In this document: in pieces, positions 1 through 12,568 of the stretch
Layout of the letters: each line of letters opens with the position of its first letter
Numbering within the stretch: the first letter of the stretch is position 1
Assembly (NCBI GenBank): GCA_023614405.1
Contig: CM042697.1
Location: forward strand, 301,406,954-301,470,953
Direction of reading: 5' to 3'
From: Avena insularis
Taxonomy: Eukaryota > Streptophyta > Magnoliopsida > Poales > Poaceae
DNA: 64,000 nucleotides
Made by a program: the position numbers and the translations under genes
The notes under the pieces: generated by a model
What the model was told of the DNA's origin: nothing
Databases searched by the model: none
What the model saw: only the letters and a program-made list of their open reading frames with translations

Positions 1-513
1 GTAAAGGTTCACTAATGTCTATTGGTGGTTCCTTGGGTGTTTTTGTCAAACAAAAACTTAGTGTTTACAAATGATAAGGAAAATCTATTTTGAGCAAAGC
101 AAGCCTAAGCTCCACTTAGCCAAATGCATATAGATGATAGATACCACTATTCTACCATAGTATCACTTGCCAATACAATTCAAATGTATTGACCCTTGTG
201 GCTGTAACTTATTATGTTACAGGTTTGTTTGATGTTAGTGAAGTATGTTGAATAGGATTACAAGTCTACAACCAACATTATTGCCTGTGGCACTTTGAAG
301 ATGGACTCCATGCTATAGTTATATCTGCTGTATTGTAATGAGATAGCCATATGAGCTATGTAAGATGTAATGAATTATTTTATTCCTGGTTATAAAATTG
401 TACCATGACCTTTGTTTCTTGATATTACATTAAACTGTGGATGCTAGCTATTGATCCAGGGACTAGCATTGTAAACACAGGGATCTCTACCTTATCAGGT
501 TGGGACCTCTACA
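1..513 (+). repeat. 3' end of a 5' LTR (family Z), cut by the window edge
   Basis: This stretch is the last part of a long terminal repeat. It matches the end of the solo LTR at 12569-16505 in reverse complement, and its last 240 bases recur at 1752-1997. It ends in CTCTACA, the usual CA end, and a tRNA-Met-like primer site follows. No gene is seen. The LTR start lies left of the window. The solo copy shows that a full LTR of this family is about 3.9 kb and begins TGTCACATCCC. Confidence 0.75.
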
Positions 514-515
514 TA

Positions 516-527
516 TGGTATCATAAC
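516..527 (+). promoter_or_regulatory. Degenerate primer binding site of element Z
   Basis: TGGTATCATAAC lies three bases after the LTR end. It resembles the plant initiator-Met tRNA primer site TGGTATCAGAGC and differs only near its 3' end. Its place directly after an LTR end supports the reading, though the match is partial. Confidence 0.5.
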
Positions 528-1173
528 ACTGTGTTGCCTGTAGGATTGTAACCCTAGGATTGGACAAAACCCCTTAGAAAAATAGGAGCTGTATTTGTTC
601 CAAACTTATTTACAAACAATCTTGTAAACTCTTTCCTCAACCTTTTTGGTTTTGATTCTACACCTCTTCCTTTTTCTACTTGATGGACAAAAACTTCAAA
701 GGACTTCAACATCCCCAATGTCTTCAACTTTATTTTCACCAAGGACTTCAACTTGGACATCACTAAGGACTACAAGTGAGACAAGAAGAATACTCAAGAC
801 TTGGAAGGCTAAGGAAACACAACTTAGAAGTAATCATCATCACCTTTGAGCCTTGTGACCAAGATGTAAGAATTTTTCCAAGGACACAATGATCTTGTTC
901 ATGAAGAAACAACTAATAAGAATGGAATGATCACAAGTGAAAACCTATAGTTGGACCACCATACTAGTGTTTAGTTTAGATCATATATTGATCACACCAA
1001 CTTGTGTGCTGTAGCCAAAATATTTTGTTGCCTAAAAATATGTTTGAACTTTGTTGTTTGAGTGGAATGTTTGATTGTTATTGCTTGCACATTGCTTGTG
1101 TGAATTGTTGTTGTGAGTAGACTTCTTCTCTAGAAATCTTTTGCCTAATCTGATCCCAATCCAACCCAAACAG

Positions 1174-1800
1174 ATGACTTCTCCAAGAGACTCCAACATC
1201 AAGGATGGTGACAACAACAACAACCAAGGGATGCACATGAGAGAACAACTGCTAGCAACCCAAGCCCAGTTGAATCAAGTGAGAACTTAGTTTTTAGCCA
1301 ACAACAATGAGTTAGACCCAACCCTGTAAAAATTCTTAGAAACCTAATCCCAATTGTTGCAAAGGATGACCAATCAAATGATCAACATGAGAAGCAACCT
1401 TTCCCAAGGAGATTGTGACAACAATGCTATCAAGGATGATATTATAGAAGGAACTCAAGCTTGCAATATTTGTGGAGACATAGAACACACTTATAAAGAG
1501 CATGTGGACCAATGCCCTAATTGTGAAGAGAAACATCCAACTAAACAATGCCCCACATCTCAAGTTACGTGTTTCCTATGTGAAGGAAATGATCATGTCC
1601 CTATCCAATGCCCCATCTATCCTATAGTTCAACAGATGAAACAAGATGGAATGCATCAAATGTTTGGAAACCTCCATAAAGGAACAACTTCTACCAAAAG
1701 GGATAAAGACAAAATCAGAACCGTGCCTCATAAGGCCACATCCAAAGTGACCAACATGATTGCATGTGGCACTTTGAAGATGAAGGACTCCATGCTATAG
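1174..1800 (+). pseudogene. gag-like protein with zinc knuckles, three in-frame stops
   Basis: One reading frame runs from the ATG at 1174 to the TAG at 1798. It is broken by TAG at 1288, TAA at 1327 and TAA at 1345. The N-terminal part is rich in Gln, Asn and Leu (REQLLATQAQLNQV then FLANNNELDP), like the leader of grass Ty3/gypsy gag proteins. The C-terminal half holds a Cys-rich region with CNICGD, CPNCEEKHPTKQC and CFLCEGNDHVPIQC, typical of nucleic-acid-binding zinc knuckles. The last 16 or so codons read into the 3' LTR tail, so the natural C-terminus is lost. All three stops sit where CAG or CAA (Gln) would fit the context. The role in RNA packaging is inferred from the knuckles; the exact family is not recognised. 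Confidence 0.65.
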
Positions 1801-1997
1801 TTATATCTGCTGCAATGTAATGAGATAGCCATATGCGCTATGTAAGATGTAATGAATTATTTTATTCCTGGTTATAAAATTGTACCATGACCTTTGTTTC
1901 TTGATATTACATCTTAAACCATGGATGATAGCTATTGATCCACGGACTAGCATTGTAAACACAGGGATCTCGACCTTATCAGGTTGGGACCTCTACA
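1752..1997 (+). repeat. Tail of the 3' LTR of element Z
   Basis: This is a near copy of about 268-513, from ACCAACAT to CTCTACA. Homology stops abruptly at 1752, where gag-like sequence is joined, which indicates an internal deletion. Confidence 0.75.
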
Positions 1998-4900
1998 AAT
2001 TCTAAAAAACAAAACAGAAAACAGAAAAGAAAAACAAACAAAAAATAGTTTCTAGCCGCAACCCATCTCTCCTCTCCATTATCTGCCGCCCACGTACAAC
2101 CCACTTTGGCCCAACGACCAGCCCAGCTCGTCTTGCTCTGTGACTGACAGGTGGGACGTTGCGAGGTATCACGGGTTGAGGCTGAAGTTTTTCCAGGGGA
2201 TTTTCCGCAAAAATGACGTTGTCGTCTTCCTCGTGCATCACAAGCTGCTCGCTGGAAAGACCGCCGCCGCCCGATGTCATCAGCATCGTCAGCAAGGCGT
2301 TGAGATCCTCGCCCCGTCCCAGAGGAGGATAAGAAGGCCTCCACGGCACCCTGCCTCATCCCTATCTCCATCTCTTCCCTTATCCTCTCTATTTCGTAAG
2401 GTATTGAAACCCTAGCTCACCGGAGCCACGTCTCATCATCGGTAAAGTTCGCCCCGGAGGCCGTGAAGTGGACAAGGAGAAGCACCGTCGCGTGTAGATC
2501 ATCTGAGAAGAACGCAGTGTCAAGGGGAGCACGGGTTGGGGCGAATTTCATCATCTCATTCCGACGGAGTTCATCGGAAATCATGTCGGAGAGCTCGCCT
2601 CCGACCGTGTCTGTCCTCACCCACACCGCCGCTGTAACCAGGGTGAGTGTGCACATCTCCCATGCCCTCCAATCTCTTACTCTTGCCGTGTATCGATCAT
2701 TGCATCATGTACCGCCACCGACCACCGCAGTAAGGGTCGCCGGAGTAGCTCCGGTGACCAAATCAGAGCAGCGCCGCCACCGCTAGGTTCGCCTTAAGCC
2801 CCTCTTTCGAACATAACCATCCTCGCGAGCCCGCATTTCCTCAGTCGATGGATTGATCACTGATCTGAGAAGATAATCCTGTGCTGACGTCACCTCGAAG
2901 TCATGCTTGCGTCGAGTCCACAGGTTTGACCGGTCCTTGCCCATGTGGCACGTGATGTGGCCCTGGGCCCATTTGTCATTGCCTGTGAGTAAGAACAAGC
3001 CCAGTAAGAAAAATATTAACTAAGCTAAGCATGTCAACATGGACACAGGCCCACTAGTCAGTGACTAGGGTAGGATAAGTCTGGGTAAGAAAAGTAATTC
3101 TCTGTTTGCAATATTATTTAGAAAATGATTAAGGAAATGATTAAATCTTGTTAAATTAATAACTTTTGTTTTATAATTCATAAAAATATATTTAATATAT
3201 GAAAATGTTTAGAAAAATAAAATCTATAACGTAACACTATTATCAAACATTATTATGTTAGTTATTTAAATATATATTATTTAATAAAGATTTTATAAGT
3301 AATAAAATTTTGATAATTCATATTTTAATAATGGTAAATGATAAAAATATAAATAATATATAAAAATTCTTAGAAAAATAAGAACTATAGCTTAATACTA
3401 TAATCATGTAATATTATTTCACCTAATTAAATACTTATCATTTATTAAGTGTGTATAAAGTAGTAAATCTTATAAAAATCATATCTTATTATTTATAAAT
3501 CATAAAAATAAATGTAATATACCAAAATGACCCCAAAAATAGTAACTATATGTTAAAAATATAATACTCCACTTTTGAGGTAAATAAAAATTTAAAACTT
3601 TAATAACTTGAATTGAAACCTATTTCCTTAGTTGATAGTTCATATAAGGGTAAATAAAATTTGCTAATATTTCTAAAATTAGCCAATTGAGTCTAATAAA
3701 TAGTATTAGTCTTAAATGTTGATAATATGAAGTCAAAATGGTTCAACACATTTTAAATACAATCTTATTGAATTATCATTCAACTATAAGTGTAGATCAT
3801 TTTCTAAAAAGATTCTTATCAATTATAAAATCTTCAAGAATGATATTTTCAACCAAATAAAACCTTTTACCATTGTTTTACTCACAGCTTTATAATGGAC
3901 TAGATTAAAAGATAATTCATAAGTAGTAAATAATATTGTTTACCTCACAAACAATAACCACACCCTTATAAGGAGAGAAATCCTTTTATACATTTATAAA
4001 GTTAGGAAACCACTACTCAAATACAAATAATTCCATTCTTAAATAACTTTAAGGAAATATTGTAAGATGATCAAGTACAATATCATAAGCATTACACCTT
4101 AAATCCATTTATGTTTTTAAAGTTAAACTTTAGTCTACAAAACTTTAAGTATAATGCTAAAGACCTTATTATGTGTTTTATAGTTAACTTTGGTCTGTTA
4201 TAATTAAGTCATAAAGCATCTCAAGTCCAAACTATTCAAGCAAGCACAAACAACATCAACCACATTTGATTAACCACAAAGATTGTTTAGACCTTAGAAA
4301 AGAAATCTTTTCTTCAAATTTTATTCTTTTTGCCACTTCAATCAACAAATAACAACTAATAATAATCACATTACTTTATACTTTACTTGTATATTAGGAT
4401 TGTTAATACTTACGTTCCTTATAAATACCTATACTTGTAAAGTAAGATTTCAAAATAAGGCAATTCTTATATAAGTAATCTTTGAATAGCATTCCACAAT
4501 TTTGTATCTTATTGTTGTATGATATTGTAATTACATGTTGTTTCACACACAACGACAAGCCTTAATAAGAAGCACAAGTGAGAAGCTTATCTAAAAGTAC
4601 AACACATTCTACAGAAACCATTTCCAGCATCCAAACCCTAGATCAACGCTTATTCCGAGGGTTCGAGTTTATCAAATTACATTACATTACTATGCATAAT
4701 AGCATCTTGCTTCTTTAAACATTAGTCCTTACCGGACCAATGATGCTGATTTCAGATATTGGATCTTATATTGTCTTGAAGACCGTGAGTGCATAATCTT
4801 ACAATCACAAAAAGCAATTTCACACTTTCCCATGTCCTTTGATTATTTTATGTAAAGTATTTTGCAAAGCCAGTGTTGTCATCACCTGCATTTGAAAACG

Positions 4901-6222
4901 GTCAGAAAACACTATTTTCATAATAATATGAGTATAGGTTATTTACCATGAGGTAATAACCTACTATGAAAGTTCCGGTGGTAAAGGAACATATTATCTA
5001 GGACTTAACAACTAATGTCGCCAGTGATTCTTGCGCCGTGTATTACACGTTAACCATGAGATTTGGAATGGGACGGAGAAGTCAGCTGTATCCTTCCCTA
5101 TCATATGGAGGCAAGATGACCTTAACGTGACATTGTGATTCCTTGTGTGGATCCAACATATGGGTGGGCACCCTTATGCCCCACACTTTTGGTGTCTAGA
5201 TTATCTATGACTGGTTTTTAGTGGTATAGTCCATTTGATATGGCACTTGCCAGGGCATCACCAGTTCATAGAGTCTTTGGGAACTCATCAGGGTTTTAGC
5301 CTGCCCAAAAGGGGGCTTAACGGAGGTGAGCCAGCCCAGAAGGATCGTGCAAACATATGGGGCCATGGAGAGGGCAATGATTGGCTTGGATCTTAGTCTG
5401 CGCCTCACACCAAGGAAGTGTGAATGAGCCTGCAACTCGGATGTGCAACATTGCTAAGATCTCTCATGGGAAAAGTAACGCACCTCTGCAGAGTGTAAGA
5501 ACTATAACCTGTTACTCCATGTTCCGGACGCGGTGGGAAAGGAACTCCATGAAAGTTCTAGTAAACCCGTGAAGGATGACGAACATAGCTTTTCAGAATA
5601 AAAGCAACCCTTGACTAAATGTTTACAAAAACCTGCATTGCCTACGACCTACGGTCTGTGGCTGTAGATATAGTGCATAAAACACTCCTTTTCTAGTGAA
5701 CTTGCTGAGTACGCTCGTACTCAACGTATCTTCTTAACCCTTGCTAGGTTATAAAGCCAGTAAAGACGTTGTCTACATCAAGTTATGCCCCAGGAATCAT
5801 CACCAAAAGCTAAAATTCTTCAATGAAGTCAAGAAAGTCAACATATACATCAACTCAAGTGCAGAGGAAGTTACTGATTATATAGGAATATAATCTCTAG
5901 CTATAGAACCTATTTCTGTAGTGTATTGCAATAGCAGCAATGCCAGGCCAGTAGTTCAGATAATAGTATTATTAGTATGATAGTTTTTGGCTTGTTTATT
6001 TCTGATTCTTCTTTGTAAGAAGTTTCTTTCTCTCTCTTTAACCTAGAGTGTTCTCTGGATCTTGTGTAAAAAGTTGAGTTGTAACCTATAGTCATGTCTT
6101 GGACCTGCTGTGTTTCTGTTGTACCACTCTGAGGGATGTAATACTAGTGAACGGTGTTTCATTGGTGTTATGTCAACGACTATAGTGTACTACATCATGC
6201 AGTGGTATGCTGGGTCACCGCA
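1998..6222 (+). repeat. LARD 5' LTR, part right of the Z insertion
   Basis: It matches 24573-28817 throughout. In a hand-aligned 300-bp sample (3121-3420 against its partner) I count 6 mismatches, about 2%. It has a GC-rich centre (2040-2980) followed by a very AT-rich stretch (3000-4600). It ends GGGTCACCGCA. Short ORFs within it are not conserved as genes. An exon-like donor, AGGGTGAGTG, occurs near 2640 and is kept as AAGGTGAGTG in the 3' copy. Confidence 0.85.
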
Positions 6223-6224
6223 GT

Positions 6225-6236
6225 TGGTATCAGAGC
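6225..6236 (+). promoter_or_regulatory. LARD primer binding site (initiator-Met tRNA)
   Basis: TGGTATCAGAGC is a perfect plant initiator-Met tRNA primer site. It starts two bases after the LTR end at 6222 and fixes the element's orientation as plus. Confidence 0.9.
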
Positions 6237-7435
6237 ATATGCTTTGACCTTAGGATTAAAACCCTTTTAGGAAGATATGTAGGTTGGATAGTAACTATAG
6301 GAGACATTTTATCTAAACCAAATATTGTTATGACTTGTGAGAAGTATCCACTTGAGGATAACTTTTTCACTAGATACTTAAGTCATTCTTTCTTAGGAGT
6401 AATTATTTTATATTTTCTCAGTATAGTGCTATTTAGTGTCTTCCGAAGGAGACATAAACCACCAAGATAGTGTAGGAAAGTCAATTGGCCACAGTAGATT
6501 AGGATCAAGTTTAAGAAATCACTTGAACTAGTCTTAATAGTGTAGCCTAACCCTAAAATTCAGGTAGCACAATGGAATCTTATTGATTAGTTAATAACCA
6601 AAGACAACATGATGAATATAATTAGGATAAATGTTGATGTAATGGGTGGTAATCATGTGGGATTCACTTGAGAATTCTACGTGAGGAAGTGAAATTATGT
6701 TAATGCTTAATAATAGTGTAGTGAGAAATAAAGTCATCATGGTTAGATTAGCTCTTGAATCATGATAAAGAGGCAAAACACATGATGAATATCATTAGGA
6801 TAAATGTTGATGTAATGGGTGGTAATCATGTGGGATTCACTTGAGAATTCTACGTGAGGAAGTGAAATTATGTTAATGCTTAATAATAGTGTAGTGAGAA
6901 ATAAAGTCATCATGGTTAGATTAGCTCTTGAATCATGATAAAGAGGCAAAACATAATAAGATCATAGTGAGATTAGCTCCGAAACCATGATATAAGTGTA
7001 AATATGGCAAATACTTAGTAAGCTCTGTTGAAGTAAAAGTAAGAAAATAGCATGGTAGAACTATGACAGAAGTCATAGGTACTAGAAATTTCTAATAATC
7101 TTTGGTTTAAGTTAGCAAATAGAATATGATTAGTCATTTGGAGTGATTATGTGAGGTTAGTTTACTGGTCAATAAAGGTTGGTTATAGTTAATCCTTCCA
7201 AAAGTGAGACAAAAGGTTAGTCGAAACCAAATTGAGACCACTTCGCTTAAAAATTATCCTGTTGCAATTGAGCAAATTGGGTAAATATTGAGACAAAGTA
7301 TAGTTTGACCCTATGTGCTAAGTATCACGATGTAAACCTATACGAGGAGGTGTCAAATGATACACAACTAAGCCTGAATTCTAGGGATATTATACTCAAC
7401 TACTATACTTTGGGCTGAGAATATTGTGTGTTATA
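6237..7435 (+). other. Non-coding LARD internal domain, left part
   Basis: This is AT-rich sequence without credible ORFs. It includes a 173-bp tandem duplication and continues at 20410 after the Copia insert. Positions 7431-7435 (TTATA) are the left target duplication of that insert. Confidence 0.75.
6607..6952 (+). repeat. Two 173-bp tandem copies in the LARD internal domain
   Basis: Units 6607-6779 and 6780-6952 are almost identical and head to tail. Each starts ACATGATGAATAT and ends GAGGCAAAAC. They differ at only a few positions, such as ATAATT against ATCATT. The near identity points to a recent local duplication. Confidence 0.9.
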
Positions 7436-9357
7436 TGTAGGGGTTCGTAGCATGGAAAACAAAAAATTTCTACCGCATGCAAACAAACAAGCCAAGATCT
7501 ATCTACTAGATTGTAGCAACGAGTCGATAGAGGAACTCACCCTCGAAGATTCCAAAGCGGTTAACGAGAGCAGATTCTCGTGGGTGATGTAGTCGTACTC
7601 TTGCCGATCTCAAGATCGTGTAGACGATCCTTCCTGCCATGCTTTGCAGCGCTCAGCCTTGTCACACGTTCGGTACTCGATGAAGACCTTCCTCTCCCTT
7701 GTTCCAGTAGGCAGCGGAGGTTGTAGCACTCTCCTCGCGATTCCGGCAGCACGACGGCGTGGTACCGAAAGTAGAGGGGAGATCTCGCAGGGCTTCGCCT
7801 TAAGCAGGAGCGAGTATGGTGGACTATGAGAGAGGACTTGGCGATCTAGGGTTTAGAGGCACCAAGGGGAGAGAGCTAGGCCGGCGTCTAGGGCTTGGGG
7901 AGGGCCCCAACTCGGCGGCTAGGAGGAAACCCTAGGGAGGCGGTGGCGACTTGATGGCCGGCGGCTAGGGTTAGGGTTTGGTGGAGAGAGGTGTATATCT
8001 AGAGGGGCACCCCTGCCCCTCCTTTTATAGGTGGGAGGGCGCGGCCAAGGGGGAGGGACTCCTCCCCCAAGTCGTCCTCCTTGGCCGGCGGTGGAGGGAG
8101 GAGGACTTCCTTCCCAAGTAGGTTTCCTACTCTCCCTCCACCAAGCAAACTTGCCGTTTGACTTTTCAAATTGGCGTTTGACTTTTCAAACTAGGATTTG
8201 ATTTATCCCTTTATTTTGCTCAGCCATGATACCTAGTACATGATGCAACCATTCCAAATTGTTATGAAACATTCATGTACCCTTCCCCTCCGGAGTGCCG
8301 GACCTTCCGGAACCTTCTAGAACATTCCCGATGAAAACACCGGAATCATTCCCCAACTCCGAAACAGGACTTTCCTTATATGAATCTTATTCTCCGGACC
8401 ATTCCAGATCTCCTTGTGATATCCCGGATCCCATCCGAGACTCCAAACAACATTCAGTCTCTTACTCATCATTCCATAACTACTCAACAACATTGAATCC
8501 TTAAGTGTGTCTCCCTACGGTTCGTGAATTATGCGGACATGATCGAGACACTTCTCCGAACAATAACCAGTAGAGGAATCTAGAAATTCATATGGCTCCC
8601 ACATATTTCTACGATTACTTTGCGATCGAATGAACCACTTACATATGATACCAATTTCCCTTTGTCTCACGATAGTTTACTTATCCGAGGTTTTGATCGT
8701 CGGTATCGCTGCATACCTATTTCAACCTCGTTACCGATAAGTACTCTTTTATCGTTCCCGTGGTATGTGATCCCTTGTGAGCTAGTCACATGCTTGCAAG
8801 CCAATTGGATGACATTCCACCGAGAGGGCCCAGAGTATATCTATCCGTCATATGGATGGACAAATCCCACTCTTGATCCATGTGTCTCAACCCATACTTT
8901 CCGAACACTCAATTCCACCTTTTAGCCACCCAGTTACGGTGTGGTGTTTGATTTCATCAAAGCATCCTTCCGGTGATGGTGATTAGCATGATCTCATGGT
9001 CGAAGGAATTAGGTTACTATGTATCAGAAAGCTTATAGCAATTGAACTATTTAAATGACTTGATCTTGATGCTATGCTTATCTATAGGAGTATGTCCATC
9101 ATACCATTCTCCTAATGATATGATCTTGTTGTTAACAACATCTCAATGTTCATGATAGGGAAACCACAATCATTTATTAACCAACAAGCTAGCATTATGA
9201 AGAGGCTTTACTAGGGACTCTAATTTAGTTTACAAATCGCACAAGTATTAATGTTTCCTGGTTAATACTATTATAGCATGAATGTAAACATTTATCATAA
9301 ACACAAAGATATAATAATAATTACATTTATTCTTGCCTCTAGGGCATATCTCCAACA
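7436..9357 (-). repeat. 3' LTR of the Angela-like element
   Basis: It pairs with 18482-20409. In element orientation it begins TGTTGGAGATATGCCC and ends with CCCCTACA. A sample of 240 bp in the GC-rich part shows about 10 differences from the partner, 9 of them transitions. A 240-bp AT-rich sample shows only 2. ORFs seen inside are LTR sequence and not genes. Confidence 0.92.
8021..8030 (-). promoter_or_regulatory. TATA box of the 3' LTR
   Basis: On the minus strand it reads CTATAAAAGG, upstream of a GC-rich leader. The same motif occurs at the matching place in the other LTR. Confidence 0.65.
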
Positions 9358-9372
9358 GTCTCCCACTTGCAC
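9358..9372 (-). promoter_or_regulatory. Polypurine tract of the Angela-like element
   Basis: On the minus strand, GTGCAAGTGGGAGAC lies immediately before the 3' LTR start. This is the place and the form of the polypurine tract in BARE1-type elements, where it primes plus-strand DNA. Confidence 0.85.
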
Positions 9373-9391
9373 TATAGTCAACTAATCTAGA

Positions 9392-12300
9392 TTACATGGT
9401 AATATACCGAACACCCATGGCAGTTTGGTGTTGGTCTTGTTTTGCCCTCGGGAGAGGTTTAGTCAATGGATCCGCCACATTCAGATCTGTGTGTACTTTG
9501 CAAATCTTTATGTCACCATCTTGGACATGTTCTCGAATAGCATGAAAACATAGCTTGATGTGCTTCATCTTCTTGTGTGACCTTGGTTCTTGCGCATTGG
9601 CTATGGCGTCCATGTTATCACAGTAGATAGACATTGGGTCCAGCGCACTTGGAACCACACCGAGCTCTGTAATGAACTCCTTCATCCATATCGCTTCTTG
9701 TGAAGCCTCCGAAGCAGATATGTATTCCGATTCAGTTGAAGATCTCGCTACAACACTTTGCTTTGCACTCCCCCAGCTAACTGCTGCACCATTCAAAATA
9801 AACACGTATCCAGATTGAGACTTAGAATCATCCGGATCGGTGTTCCAACTAGCATCGGTGTAACCATTAACAACGAGCTGTTCATCACCTCCAGAAGAAA
9901 GAACCATATCCTTAGTTCTTCTCAAGTACTTAAGGATGTTTTTGACCGCTGTCCAATGATCCACTCCTGGATCACTTTGATATATGCTAGTTAAACTAAC
10001 AACATATGCAATGTCGGGTCTAGTACATAGCATGGCATACATTAGAGATCCTATGGCTGAGGCATAGGGAGTCTTACTCATCCTTTCTCTATCTTCCGTT
10101 CTGTTGGACTTTGAGTTTTACTCAAGGTCGTATTGGGCAACATGGGCAAGAACCCTTTCTTGCTATCTTCCATTCCAAACCTCTTTAGAACTTTGTCCAA
10201 ATATGTACTTTGTGACAATGATATTAGGCGTCTCGATCTATCTCTATAAATCTTTATGCCTAATATGTAAGCTGCTTTGCCAAGATCTTTCATTGAAAAA
10301 CTATTATTCAAATATTCTTTGACACTATTAAGAAGGTCTACATCATTCCCAATCAACAATATGTCATCTACATATAGTATTAAGAATGCTACAGAGCTCC
10401 CACTCACTTTTTTGTAAATACAAGCTTCTCCACAAGTTTGTATAAAACCAAAACTTTTGATTACCTTATCAAAACGTTGATTCCAACTTCGGGATGCTTG
10501 CTTCAATCCATATATGGACCGTTGAAGTTTGCACACCTTGTTAGCATCTTTAGGATCGACAAAACCTTTGGGTTGCATCATATACAACTCTTCGTCAATG
10601 TCTCCATTGAGGAACGCCGTTTTGACATCCATCTGCCATATCTCATAATCGTAATATGCAGCGATTGCTAACAAAATCCTCACAGACTTTAGCTTCGCTA
10701 CTGGTGAGAAAGTCTCATCGTAGTCAACTCCTTGAATTTGTCGAAACCCTTTTGCAACAAGTCGAGCTTTATAGACAGTAACATTACCATCAGCATCTGT
10801 TTTCTTCTTGAAAATCCATTTGTTCTCGACAGCCTTTCGGTCATCCGGTAAGTACACCAAAGTCCATACTTGGTTTTCGTACATGGATCCAATTTCGGAT
10901 TTCATGGCATCTTGCCATTTATTGGAATCTGGGCTCATCATCGCTTCCTCATATGTCGCAGGGTCATCGGTGTTGTCCACCAACATGACACTCATAACGG
11001 GATCATACCAATCAGGAGTGGTACGAGTTCTCGTTGACCTGCGAGGCTCTGTAGCAACTTTAACCGAAGTTTCATGATCATCATCATTATCTTCCTCTCT
11101 TATTGGTGCAGGCATCACAGGAACTTCTTTCGGTGCTATGCTACTCGCAAGTTCGAGAGAAGGTTCAACAACCTCGTCGAGTTCTACTTTCCTTCCAGTC
11201 ACTTCTTTCGAGAGAAATTCCTTCTCTAGAAAGGATCCATTCTTGGCAACGAAGATTTTACCCTCGGATCTATGATAGAAGGTATACCCAATAGTTTCCT
11301 TCGGGTATCCTATGAAGACGCATTTTTCCGCTTTGGGTTCAAGCTTGTCCGGCTGTAACTTCTTTACATAGGTCAAACCCCAAACTTTAAGGAACGACAA
11401 TTTAGGTTTCTTCCCAAACCATAATTCATATGGTGTCGTTTCAACGGATTTAGATGGTGCCCTATTTAAAGTGAATGCGGCTGTTTCTAATGCATAACCC
11501 CAAAATGATAGTGGTAAATCTGTAAGTGACATCATAGAACGAACCATATCTAAAAGAGTTCGATTACGACGTTCGAACACACCATTACGCTGTGGTGTTC
11601 CCGGCGGTGTCAATTGTGAAAGTATCCCGCATTTCTTCAAATGCTCGCCAAACTCGTAACTTAGATATTCACCTCCACGATCAGAACGTAGAAATTTAAT
11701 CTTCTTGTTACGTTGATTCTCCACTTCACTTTGAAATTCCTTAAACTTCTCGAAAGTTTCGGACTTATGTTTCATGAAATAGATATACCCATATCAACTC
11801 AAGTCATCCGTGAAAGTAAGAACATAACGATAACCACCACGCGATGCTACACTCATTGGACCACACACATCGGTATGTATGATTTCCAACAAGTCCGTAA
11901 CTCGCTCCATCATACCAGAAAATGGAGTCTTAGTCATTTTACCCATCAGACATGCTTCGCATCTTTCAAGTGATTCGAAATCAAGTGATTCAAGAAGTCC
12001 ATCGGAATGGATTTTCTTCATACGCTTCACTCCAATGTGACCAAGACGACAGTGCCACATATAGGTCGAGTTATCGCTCAATTTCAAACGTTTAGCTTCA
12101 ATGTTATTAATATGTGTATTTCCACTATCGAGATTCAATAGGAATAGACCATCTATCAAAGGTGCATGTGCATAAAACATATTACTCATATAAATCGAAC
12201 TACCATTATTCTCGGACTTAAACAAGTAACCGTCTCGCAATAAACAAGATCCCGATATAATGTTCATGCTTAACGCAGGCACCAAATAACAATTATTTAA

Positions 12301-12568
12301 GTATAAAACTAATCCCGATGGTAGATGAAGAGGTAGCGTGCCGACCGCGATCACATCAACCTTTGATCCATTTCCAACGCGCATCGTCACCTCGTTCTTC
12401 GCTAGCTTCCGTTTATTCTGCAGTACCTGTTTCGAGTTACAAATATGAGCAACCGAACCAGTATCAAATACCCAGGCACTACTACGCATCAATAACATGT
12501 ATATCGGATATATCTTTCTTATTGATGTTGCCGTTCTTCAAATCTACCAAGTACTTTGGGCAATTCCG
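9392..12568 (-). pseudogene. Copia pol: end of gag knuckle, integrase, reverse transcriptase, RNase H (broken)
   Basis: Reading down the minus strand: a leader ending VIDA (near 12486-12566); a segment with WVFDTGSVAHIC, the usual aspartic protease site of this family; the GAG-pre-integrase motif WHCRLGH with a CEAC pair; the integrase core (HTDVCGPM, SDRGGEY, PQRNGVFERRN); reverse transcriptase with LYVDD at 10363-10374; and RNase H at 9392-10081 (TDASW, SSTESEY, DNMDA). Three defects are seen: a frame change near 12486-12498, a TGA at 11794-11796 in an otherwise continuous frame (context LS-stop-YGY, where CGA would fit), and a frame change at about 10078-10081. The intact protein would make and integrate the cDNA. 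Its first bases carry the TSD of the nested solo LTR (12564-12568). Confidence 0.92.

Larger units (their letters stand above)
1..1997 (+). mobile_element. Truncated LTR retrotransposon Z inserted in the LARD 5' LTR
   Basis: The layout is LTR end (1-513), internal region with a gag remnant (514-1751), and the last 246 bp of the 3' LTR (1752-1997). No protease, reverse transcriptase or integrase is present. A deletion seems to have joined the gag region directly to the tail of the 3' LTR. After the element comes AATTC, and the uninterrupted version of the site exists in the other LARD LTR (24573-24577). The element therefore inserted into the LARD 5' LTR, with AATTC predicted as its target duplication on the left. 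Non-coding stretches 528-1173 contain nothing else recognised. Confidence 0.7.

Noticed and set aside
5910..6095. 61-residue ORF present in both LARD LTRs
   Set aside because: Both copies are kept only because the LTRs are near identical; no start context or domain.
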